From: Ruminococcus sp.
GTDB taxonomy: Bacteria; Bacillota; Clostridia; Oscillospirales; Ruminococcaceae
Reading direction: 5' to 3'
NCBI GenBank assembly: GCA_015066745.1
Contig: SVNW01000016.1
Location: 1-34,032 of the forward strand
Length of the DNA: 34,032 nucleotides
A model generated the notes under the pieces. That model was given only the letters and a program-made list of their open reading frames with translations. It did not search any database and had not been told where the DNA came from. The position numbers and the translations under genes were made by a program. This document shows, piece after piece, positions 25,239 through 31,843 of the stretch. Position 1 is the stretch's first letter. Each line of letters starts with the position of its first letter.

Positions 25239-25280
25239 GTCAATATTTCTATTGACATCTTGGCAGATAAATATTATAAT
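25239..25280 (+). promoter_or_regulatory. consensus promoter of pckG with a dyad over the -35
   Basis: TTGACA (25252-25257), exactly 17 bases, TATAAT (25275-25280). A perfect 7-bp inverted repeat, GTCAATA (25239-25245) / TATTGAC (25250-25256), covers most of the -35 box and looks like an operator. Confidence 0.85.
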
Positions 25281-25364
25281 ATAAATGATTATGAAATTTT
25301 AAGATTTAAAAATTTCATTTCTAAAATTAACAAAACATCAAAAAATGCAGGAGGATTCATAAGT

Positions 25365-27155
25365 ATGTCATTGACAAAAAACCCTAATGTTTTAAAGTGG
25401 GTAGACGAAATGGTTGCCCTCACACAGCCTGATCAGGTTGTTTGGATCGATGGTAGTGAAGAACAGCTCGACAGTTTAAGAAAAGAAGCAATTTCCACAG
25501 GAGAAATGATTGAACTCAATCAGAAGGAACTTCCTGGTTGTTTGTATCATAGAACACTTCCTAATGACGTTGCCAGAGTAGAGGACAGAACATTTATCTG
25601 TACATCAAAGAGAGAAGATGCAGGTCCGACAAATAACTGGTGCGCACCTGAAGAGATGTATGCAAAACTCAGACCAATGTACGATGGAGTTATGAAGGGC
25701 AGAACAATGTATGTCATTCCTTACTCAATGGGTCCTATCGGTTCACCACTCGCAAAAGTTGGTGTAGAAGTAACAGATTCTATATACGTAGTACTCAACA
25801 TGGCTATCATGACAAGAATGGGTAAAGCTGCTTTCGAAAACCTTGGTGATACATCAAACGACTTCGTTCGCGGACTCCATTCAAAGGCTGATGTAGATCC
25901 TGAAAACAGATATATCTGCCAGTTCCCGGAAGATAACACGATCTGGTCTATAAACTCTGCATACGGCGGAAACGTTCTTCTCGGCAAGAAGTGCTTTGCT
26001 CTCAGAATCGCTTCTTACCAGGGTAAAAACGAAGACTGGATGGCAGAACATATGCTTATCCTTGGTCTTAAGAAACCAAATGGTGAAGTTAAGTATATCA
26101 CAGCTGCTTTCCCATCAGCTTGCGGAAAGACAAACCTTGCAATGCTTATTCCACCGGAAGGATACCGCAAGGACGGTTACGAAGTATTCACAGTAGGTGA
26201 CGATATCGCTTGGATGAAACAGGGCGAAGACGGAAGACTTTACGCTATCAATCCTGAAAACGGATTCTTCGGCGTTGCTCCTGGTACAAACGAAAAATCA
26301 AACTACAACGCACTTGCTTCAACAAAGAAGAATACAATCTTCACAAACGTTGCTATCAACAACGATGACAATACAGTATGGTGGGAAAAACTTGACAAGA
26401 ATCCTCCTGTAAACGCTACAGAGTGGAAGGGTGCTAAGGTAAATGGTCCTGAATACATAGCAGAAGGCAACAATCTTGCTCATCCAAACTCAAGATTTAC
26501 AGCTCCTGCTGAAAACTGCCCATGCATCTCACCTGAATTCAACAATCCTAACGGTGTGCCGATCTCAGCTATCATCTTCGGTGGCAGACGTGCAAAGACA
26601 ACACCACTCGTATATCAGTCATTTGACTGGAATCACGGTACATTTATCGGTTCTGCAGTTTCTTCTGAAACAACAGCAGCTGCTACAGGTGCTGTAGGTG
26701 TTCTCAGACACGATCCTATGGCTATGAAACCATTCTGTGGTTACCATATGGCTGACTACTGGGGTCACTGGATCAAGATGGGTAAGAAGCTCGGCGACAA
26801 GGCTCCTAAGATCTTCAACGTAAACTGGTTCAAGACAGACGACGAAGGCAACTTCATCTGGCCAGGTTACGGCGATAACATGAGAGTTCTCGACTGGATC
26901 ATCAAGCGTTGTGAAGATGAAGTTGAAGCTGAAGAAACAGCTATCGGTTATCTTCCTAAGGCTGCTGACCTTAACCTTGCAGGTATCGAAGACGAAGTTA
27001 CACCTGAAATTCTTGACAAGCTTCTTGAAGTTGACAAGAATCTCTGGAAGAACGAAGTTGAAGACCTCCGCGAATTCTACAAACAGTTTGGCGACAGACT
27101 TCCTGCAGAAATCAGCGAACAGCTCAACAACCTCGAAAACAGACTCAACAAGTAA
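25365..27155 (+). CDS. pckG: phosphoenolpyruvate carboxykinase (GTP)
   Basis: This cytoplasmic enzyme of 596 residues interconverts oxaloacetate and PEP with GTP/GDP. In fermentative ruminal bacteria it usually runs toward oxaloacetate for succinate. GTP-type motifs: FPSACGKTNLAML with active-site Cys about 253, VGDDIAWM, IFGGRRAKTTPLV and GVEVTDSIYVVLNM. The start is ATG 25365, with GGAGG about 10 bases upstream. A longer reading from a TTG at 25260 would begin inside the promoter. The codons are strongly biased (CTC, AAG, TTC, AAC) compared with its neighbours, as expected for a highly expressed gene. It has its own consensus promoter and a strong terminator, so it is monocistronic. Confidence 0.96.
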   Translation: MSLTKNPNVLKWVDEMVALTQPDQVVWIDGSEEQLDSLRKEAISTGEMIELNQKELPGCLYHRTLPNDVARVEDRTFICTSKREDAGPTNNWCAPEEMYAKLRPMYDGVMKGRTMYVIPYSMGPIGSPLAKVGVEVTDSIYVVLNMAIMTRMGKAAFENLGDTSNDFVRGLHSKADVDPENRYICQFPEDNTIWSINSAYGGNVLLGKKCFALRIASYQGKNEDWMAEHMLILGLKKPNGEVKYITAAFPSACGKTNLAMLIPPEGYRKDGYEVFTVGDDIAWMKQGEDGRLYAINPENGFFGVAPGTNEKSNYNALASTKKNTIFTNVAINNDDNTVWWEKLDKNPPVNATEWKGAKVNGPEYIAEGNNLAHPNSRFTAPAENCPCISPEFNNPNGVPISAIIFGGRRAKTTPLVYQSFDWNHGTFIGSAVSSETTAAATGAVGVLRHDPMAMKPFCGYHMADYWGHWIKMGKKLGDKAPKIFNVNWFKTDDEGNFIWPGYGDNMRVLDWIIKRCEDEVEAEETAIGYLPKAADLNLAGIEDEVTPEILDKLLEVDKNLWKNEVEDLREFYKQFGDRLPAEISEQLNNLENRLNK

Positions 27156-27166
27156 TTTTAAAATAC

Positions 27167-27212
27167 AAAAACCAAAAGCCACACATAATGTGTGGCTTTT
27201 GGTTTTGTTTTT
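27167..27212. terminator. bidirectional terminator between pckG and the CNNM-like gene
   Basis: An 18-bp perfect stem (27168-27185 / 27189-27206) has a 3-base loop and is followed by TTTT-G-TTTTT. It sits between convergent genes and has A-rich DNA on the other side. Confidence 0.92.
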
Positions 27213-27213
27213 A

Positions 27214-28473
27214 TTATTTGTCATCTTCTGAAATAATCTGTGTCGGGTTTATTTTGATCATGAGTTTTATAAGTTTCTGGTTGCTTTTTTCAAGTATTTT
27301 GATTTCAAAGCAACCTATTGAAACAGTTTCGTCTTTTTCGGGTATGTAGCCTGTTTCTTCCATTATCCAGCCGCTTAGTGTATTAGAATTTGACTGTATA
27401 AAATCTTCGGGGAGTTCAAGTGTTTCGAGCATTTCTTCAAGTGTTACTTCACCTGAAGCTTCATATGTGTTTTCGCCTGTTTTTGTGATAGGACTGATTA
27501 TCTCATCATCTTCGTCATAGATCTCTCCGACAAGTTCTTCAATAATGTCTTCAAGTGTTACGATACCTTTAGTACCACCGTACTGATCAAGGATAATGGA
27601 CATATGTGTTTTTGAGTGCTGCATCTGATGGAGTGCGTCATTTATTGGTTTGAATTCGGAGATAAATACAACGTTCTGGATTATATCCTTTATATCATTT
27701 TTTTCTTCGTAAATCATTTTGAAGAAATCTTTCTGTGTGATGATACCTACAATATTGTCGAGATTTTTTTCAAAGACAGGAAGTCTTGAATACATTTCAG
27801 TGATAAATACTTTTTTGATTTCTTCTATTGGTGTATTTATTTCGATACCAACAACTTTTACACGAGGTGTGAGTATCTCGTTTACAGTTGTTTCGTCAAA
27901 ATCGAGAGCACTTCGTACAAGTTCACTTTCGGATTCTTCGAGTACACCCTCTTCTTCGATTTCGTTTATAATATATTTTAGTTCATCTTCGGTTACTGAT
28001 GGTATTTTTTCTGAGTTAGAAAAAAGTTTGGAAGCAAACTTCTTTAAGATAGTAAAAAACTTCACTATCGGTGTCAGAATAATAATAAGACAGTGGAGTG
28101 GTTTGGCAAAGAAAAAAGTGAATTTTTCAGAATTTTCTTTTGCTATTGACTTAGGGAGGATCTCTCCGAAAATAAGGACTGTTACAGTCATTACAGCTGT
28201 AGCGATACCAACACCTTTTGATCCGAAAAGATCTGTAAACAGCACTGTACTTATAGATGTAGAAGCGATATTTACTATATTATTTCCTATTAGTATGGCT
28301 GTCAGAGCATTGTCAAACGAATTTGCAATATCAAGAGCCATTTTCGCTTTTTTGTTCCCCTGCGAAGCATAATTTTTGAGCCTTACTTTGTTTACTGTTG
28401 AAAATGCGGTTTCACAGCTTGAAAACATAGCTGAAAACACAACAAGTACAACAATTAAAATAACGTTTACCAT
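27214..28473 (-). CDS. CNNM/CorC-like hemolysin-family membrane protein
   Basis: This is a 419-residue protein with three parts. The DUF21/CNNM membrane domain (1 to about 175) holds the motif MFSSCETAFSTVNKVRLKNYA and ILIGNNIVNIASTS, then VLIFGEILPKSIAKE. A CBS pair (about 200-325) has TPRVKVVGIEINT, YSRLPVFEKNLDNIVGIITQKD and MSIILDQYGGTKGIVTLEDIIEELVGEI. A CorC_HlyC domain (about 335-410) ends the chain. Members of this family (MpfA/CorC/CNNM) are linked to Mg2+ or Co2+ efflux; the hemolysin label is historical. AAAGG precedes the ATG. It is a single gene on the minus strand from a TTGAAT-N17-TAATAT promoter. Confidence 0.92.
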   Translation of the reverse strand: MVNVILIVVLVVFSAMFSSCETAFSTVNKVRLKNYASQGNKKAKMALDIANSFDNALTAILIGNNIVNIASTSISTVLFTDLFGSKGVGIATAVMTVTVLIFGEILPKSIAKENSEKFTFFFAKPLHCLIIILTPIVKFFTILKKFASKLFSNSEKIPSVTEDELKYIINEIEEEGVLEESESELVRSALDFDETTVNEILTPRVKVVGIEINTPIEEIKKVFITEMYSRLPVFEKNLDNIVGIITQKDFFKMIYEEKNDIKDIIQNVVFISEFKPINDALHQMQHSKTHMSIILDQYGGTKGIVTLEDIIEELVGEIYDEDDEIISPITKTGENTYEASGEVTLEEMLETLELPEDFIQSNSNTLSGWIMEETGYIPEKDETVSIGCFEIKILEKSNQKLIKLMIKINPTQIISEDDK

Positions 28474-28516
28474 ATTTACCTTTCTTACCTCGTTTTTAAT
28501 TAATTATATATAAACT

Positions 28517-28545
28517 ATATTAACATATTAATTTAATATATTCAA
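28517..28545 (-). promoter_or_regulatory. promoter of the CNNM-like gene
   Basis: Minus strand: TTGAAT (28540-28545), a 17-base spacer, TAATAT (28517-28522). The surroundings are extremely AT-rich, so chance matches are possible. Confidence 0.5.
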
Positions 28546-28658
28546 GGGGGAAGATAAAAAAATAAAAATCATAAAAAAGGAAAAATGACGGATACGACGA
28601 TGCAGGAAAATGAATTTTTGTGAAACGATACGGAATTAAAAAAAGTGCTCAAAATATA

Positions 28659-28686
28659 TTGAAAAAAATCAGAAATATGTTATTAT
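28659..28686 (+). promoter_or_regulatory. promoter of the GtrA-family gene
   Basis: TTGAAA (28659-28664), a 16-base spacer, TATTAT (28681-28686), 36 bases before the ATG. Confidence 0.5.
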
Positions 28687-28722
28687 TAAAAAGAGAAAGA
28701 TATTGATAGAAAGGATAAAGTG

Positions 28723-29232
28723 ATGGTCGAAAAATTAAGTAAGCTATATAAAAAATATGAAGACATTATACTTTATATAATATTCGGAGGACTTACTACA
28801 GTTGTATCGTTTGCTGTACAGCTTGGAGCACCAAGATTGTTCAATGCCTCTGTAAATGCATCAACTATACTGTCGTGGATAGCATCTGTAACATTTGCGT
28901 ATGTAACAAACAGAATATTTGTTTTCAAGAGTAAAAACAAAGGTTTCTCAGGTGTTGCAAAAGAAGCAGTTTCATTTTATGCGGCACGTCTTCTGACGCT
29001 TGGTATGGAAATAGTTATAATGTGGTCTTGTGCCGATAAGTTCAGCGGTTTCTTTATTTCTGCATTTGGTCTTGAAAAGATTGATTATTCATCAGGAATA
29101 GCAAGTTTTTTTGAAGGAGCATTTGAGTTAAATACATTTATATTTAAGTTTCTGGCAAATATACTTATTCTTATTTCAAATTATATTCTAAGTAAGATGG
29201 TAATATTCAAAACAAAGAAACAAAATTGTTAA
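28723..29232 (+). CDS. GtrA-family membrane protein
   Basis: This small polytopic protein has 169 residues. Four hydrophobic segments (about 17-38, 44-63, 87-106 and 139-159) match GtrA. The first contains YIIFGGLTTVVSFAVQ, and the loop FAYVTNRIFVFKSK after the second is the family signature, repeated in a weaker form at the C-terminus (NYILSKMVIFKTK). GtrA-like proteins help move polyprenyl-linked sugars across the membrane for wall or surface polysaccharide decoration. No glycosyltransferase partner is in view, so its substrate is unknown. The start is ATG 28723 with AAAGGA upstream; GTG 28720 is in frame but closer. Confidence 0.88.
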   Translation: MVEKLSKLYKKYEDIILYIIFGGLTTVVSFAVQLGAPRLFNASVNASTILSWIASVTFAYVTNRIFVFKSKNKGFSGVAKEAVSFYAARLLTLGMEIVIMWSCADKFSGFFISAFGLEKIDYSSGIASFFEGAFELNTFIFKFLANILILISNYILSKMVIFKTKKQNC

Positions 29233-29304
29233 AAGAGAACAAAAATCAACAAATATTCTTATGAAAAAACGTTGATAAAGTTCTATGAATATTCGGGAAA
29301 TATA

Positions 29305-29333
29305 TTGACTTTTTGATGTGAATGAAATATAAT
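29305..29333 (+). promoter_or_regulatory. upstream sca promoter P1
   Basis: TTGACT (29305-29310), exactly 17 bases, TATAAT (29328-29333). Confidence 0.8.
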
Positions 29334-29444
29334 TAATATGTATAGTGAATGTGAATGGAAAGTTTTTAATCGGGAAACCTTGATTATATTCAACAATTTT
29401 AATTATTTTAATTTATAATTATTTACAAAAAGCTCATGATGTAC

Positions 29445-29473
29445 TTGACTTTGGTTCAAACATAAAATATAAT
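29445..29473 (+). promoter_or_regulatory. downstream sca promoter P2
   Basis: TTGACT (29445-29450), exactly 17 bases, TATAAT (29468-29473). The hexamers and spacing are the same as P1, 140 bases downstream. Confidence 0.82.
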
Positions 29474-29619
29474 AAATCTATATGAAAATAGAATATTTAT
29501 GTTTATTTGTTTGTGTACTGCGGCTTTTTATAGCGGTACGGTTGTGAATTAAAATTTAATTAATGGTTTTTAGTATTCAATGGTTTGAAGAAGATTTTAA
29601 TTTTCTAGGAGGATTTTTT

Positions 29620-30444
29620 ATGAAATTCAATAAAAAAATCGCAGCTTATTTGTTAGCTGCAGCTTGTACAGCTTCAGCATTCGGTGTAGCAGCAATCTCC
29701 CCAGTTGCAGATAATGCAGTTGAGATCAAGACTGTATCTGCTGCGTCTGATTTTACTATTTCTGCCGACAACGCAAGTGTTAAAGCCGGTGAAACATTCA
29801 AGATAAACATCAGTCTTGAAAATGTTCCTGCTTCAGGCGTTGCTGGTCTTGATTTTGCAGTTAAGTATGATTCAAAAGTAATGGAAGTTACAAAGGTAAC
29901 AGAAGGTTCTGCTTCTACAAATGATTCAGTTCAGGTTGAAGGAATTTCATCTAACCTTTATACAAATATCGCTGCTGGCGAAGTTTCAGTTCTCTGGGCT
30001 ACAGGTCAGCTCAAGACAACTGATACATGGATCAAGAGCGATGGCGTATTACTTACACTCGAATGTAAGGCAGTTGCTGACGGTTCAACATCTGTTGAGA
30101 TAACAAAGGCTTCAAGAGCAGGTGCTACAGGTGTAGATGCTGCTGTTGAAAATCTTGCAGTTATCAATCCATCTGTTGTTGCAGGTAAGGTAACAGTTGG
30201 TGGCAACACTACTCAGAACCCTGGCACAAACACACTTTATGGTGATACAAGCCTTGATGGCGTAGTAGATCTTACAGACCTTACACAGCTTGCTCTTTAC
30301 CTCCTCGGTGACGTTAAGCTTGAAGGTCAGGCATATGACAATGCTGACGTAATTGTTGACGGTGTTGTAGGAATCGATGACCTTGCAACATTAAAGCAGT
30401 ATGTAGTTAAGGATCCTGAAGCTGTTCTTGGTGTTAAGAAATAA
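29620..30444 (+). CDS. scaC: ScaC-like adaptor scaffoldin (cohesin-dockerin)
   Basis: This secreted cellulosome adaptor has 274 residues. The start is the ATG at 29620, preceded by AGGAGG; a longer reading from 29563 has no ribosome site. It has a signal peptide (MKFNKKIAAYLLAAACTASA). One cohesin (about 43-190) contains FTISADNASVKAGETFKINI and GLDFAVKYDSKVMEV. After a short Asn/Thr linker, a C-terminal dockerin (about 205-274) has two calcium-loop repeats, GDTSLDGVVDLTDL and ADVIVDGVVGIDDL. In R. flavefaciens, ScaC docks on ScaA and swaps in a different cohesin specificity, widening the set of enzymes carried. Gene order (first of the cluster) and domain layout fit ScaC. It is the first gene after the twin promoters. 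Confidence 0.88.
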   Translation: MKFNKKIAAYLLAAACTASAFGVAAISPVADNAVEIKTVSAASDFTISADNASVKAGETFKINISLENVPASGVAGLDFAVKYDSKVMEVTKVTEGSASTNDSVQVEGISSNLYTNIAAGEVSVLWATGQLKTTDTWIKSDGVLLTLECKAVADGSTSVEITKASRAGATGVDAAVENLAVINPSVVAGKVTVGGNTTQNPGTNTLYGDTSLDGVVDLTDLTQLALYLLGDVKLEGQAYDNADVIVDGVVGIDDLATLKQYVVKDPEAVLGVKK

Positions 30445-30469
30445 TTGAGTTAATTTACATAATTTTTTA

Positions 30470-30501
30470 GTGCATCCCTTCATTGATATGAAGGGATGCA
30501 C
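30470..30501 (+). promoter_or_regulatory. perfect 14-bp stem-loop after scaC, without a U-run
   Basis: Arms 30470-30483 and 30488-30501 enclose a 4-base loop (TGAT). It begins 26 bases after the scaC stop and is followed by ATAAG, not by T residues. It is more likely an mRNA 3'-end stabiliser or processing barrier than a full terminator. Confidence 0.75.
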
Positions 30502-30585
30502 ATAAGATAAATTTAATACGTATTGTTAGTTTGTTGTTTTTAATATTGCTTTGTTATTTTTAAATAATCAAGTGATTAAACGAAG

Positions 30586-30591
30586 TATAAT
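30586..30591 (+). promoter_or_regulatory. possible -10 of a scaA promoter
   Basis: TATAAT lies 51 bases before the scaA ATG, but there is no convincing -35. It could give independent transcription of scaA from an activator-dependent promoter. Confidence 0.4.
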
Positions 30592-30642
30592 AGAGGGTTG
30601 TATGATCCTTTGATTATATAAAAATTCAAATGGAGGGAAAAA

Positions 30643-31593
30643 ATGAAAGCTAAAAGATTGGTTTCATGTGTGAGTGCACTTGCAATCTCATCAGCTGCTG
30701 TATTGACAGGTTTTGTTGTATCAGCTGCTGACACTTCCGATGTTGTACTCAAAGGTGAACACGTTACAGCTAAGGCTGGTTCAGAATTTACACTGAACAT
30801 TGATTTATCTCAGCTCAACGGCGACGCAGCTAAGGGATTTTCAGGTTGCGAATTTGCAATCAAGTACGATCCGGCTAAAATTTCAAATGTAAAGATCACA
30901 GAAGGTGATGCACTTAAGACTGGTGCTACTTCAGTAGAACTTGAGAAGTCTCCAACAATAGGTGATGATGTTACTATGATAAATGGTGACTCATACAATT
31001 GTTTTGACTACAACGTTCTTAAAGACAGCGGTACAGTTGCAGTTCTTTGGTGTACAGGTCTTGAATCTTCACAGTACTGGGCATCAAAAACAGGTACAGT
31101 CCTTACATTAAGCGGTGTAGTTTATGAAGGTGCCGGTGAAGGTGAAAAGATACCGGTAGAAGTTGTTGCAATCGATCGTGATGGTAACAAGGATATGGTA
31201 TTTGGTTATACAGAAGGTGAAAAGGACGTATTCTATACAGCTTCTGTTGAACAGCAGGGTCTTATTACAATCGTTGGTGAAGATGTACCACCATCACAGG
31301 GTCCAAACTACGATGATCTTATGAAGAATGTTCTCTGGGGCGACGTAAATGATAACGGTGCAGTTTCTGCTACTGACCTCGTTGCTATGGTTAAGTTCAT
31401 GGTAGATCCTGAAACAGCTGGTGTTACAGAACAGGGTCTTGTAAACGGTAACTTGTATCAGGGAGATAAGAACCTTGACCTTAAGTCTGACGAAATCATG
31501 AATGCTTATGACTTGTTCTTACTTAAGAAATATATCCTTGAAGACGTTGCAGAAGAAGACTTCCCAATTATGGATATGAAAACAGTTAAGTAA
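30643..31593 (+). CDS. scaA: ScaA-like scaffoldin with a single cohesin and a dockerin
   Basis: This secreted structural protein has 316 residues and a signal peptide (1 to about 28, cleavage near VVSA-AD). One cohesin spans about 30-215: HVTAKAGSEFTLNIDLSQL, FAIKYDPAKISNVKITEG and a VLWCTGL strand. It includes an extra insert (SPTIGDDVTMINGD). The dockerin (about 231-316) has GDVNDNGAVSATDLVAMVKF as repeat one and GDKNLDLKSDEIMNAYDLFL as repeat two. Repeat two carries a longer loop. In R. flavefaciens ScaA carries two or three cohesins for enzymes and docks onto ScaB; having one is unusual. GGAGGG precedes the ATG. The ScaA name rests on position between scaC and scaB; it could instead be another adaptor. 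Confidence 0.75.
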   Translation: MKAKRLVSCVSALAISSAAVLTGFVVSAADTSDVVLKGEHVTAKAGSEFTLNIDLSQLNGDAAKGFSGCEFAIKYDPAKISNVKITEGDALKTGATSVELEKSPTIGDDVTMINGDSYNCFDYNVLKDSGTVAVLWCTGLESSQYWASKTGTVLTLSGVVYEGAGEGEKIPVEVVAIDRDGNKDMVFGYTEGEKDVFYTASVEQQGLITIVGEDVPPSQGPNYDDLMKNVLWGDVNDNGAVSATDLVAMVKFMVDPETAGVTEQGLVNGNLYQGDKNLDLKSDEIMNAYDLFLLKKYILEDVAEEDFPIMDMKTVK

Positions 31594-31620
31594 TATCTGA
31601 CTTAAATTAGTTTATTTATT

Positions 31621-31688
31621 TGCATTCCAAGCATCAGACAAATCGAAAAAATGATTTTTTCAGGTTTATCTGTATTGCTTGGATTGCA
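31621..31688 (+). promoter_or_regulatory. long composite hairpin between scaA and scaB
   Basis: The outer arms TGCATTCCAAGCA... (31621-31644) and ...TGCTTGGATTGCA (31662-31688) pair with a few mismatches. The inner arms GAAAAAAT (31645-31652) and ATTTTTTC (31654-31661) close on a single base, so in RNA the top would open a little. It starts 28 bases after the scaA stop and leaves about 155 bases to scaB. The size and near-perfect symmetry suggest an RNA processing or stability element. Confidence 0.72.
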
Positions 31689-31843
31689 TTCTTATCAGTA
31701 AACGGCTATATTGCTTTTTATGTACAAATTTGTTTGCTGGTTTTTGCCGTATATTCAGTTCATTACTGTACTGCGGTCTATATTAAAGGTTTAAATTCAC
31801 TAAAATAAATGTAAAAATGAGTGATTAAACAGAAAGGAAAAGA

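Larger units (their letters stand above)
29233..29619 (+). other. 387-base regulatory region before the scaffoldin cluster
   Basis: No gene is seen here. The region holds two tandem promoters (listed separately) and a leader of about 140 bases from the second. A leader hairpin, GTACTGC/GCGGTAC (about 29515-29538, 7 bp with one G-U), lies before an AT palindrome near 29550. An AGGAGG ribosome site follows. The long, structured leader suggests post-transcriptional control of cellulosome genes. Confidence 0.6.

Noticed and set aside
25260..25364. 35-residue N-terminal extension of PEP carboxykinase from a TTG
   Set aside because: It overlaps the perfect -35/-10 promoter and has no ribosome site; the ATG at 25365 has GGAGG and gives normal length.
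28585..28623. 12-codon ORF with a possible ribosome site before the GtrA-family gene
   Set aside because: Too short, upstream of the better promoter, and no leader-peptide features.
31620..31808. 62-codon ORF between scaA and scaB
   Set aside because: It starts at TTG with no ribosome site, runs through the long hairpin, and has no protein-like pattern.
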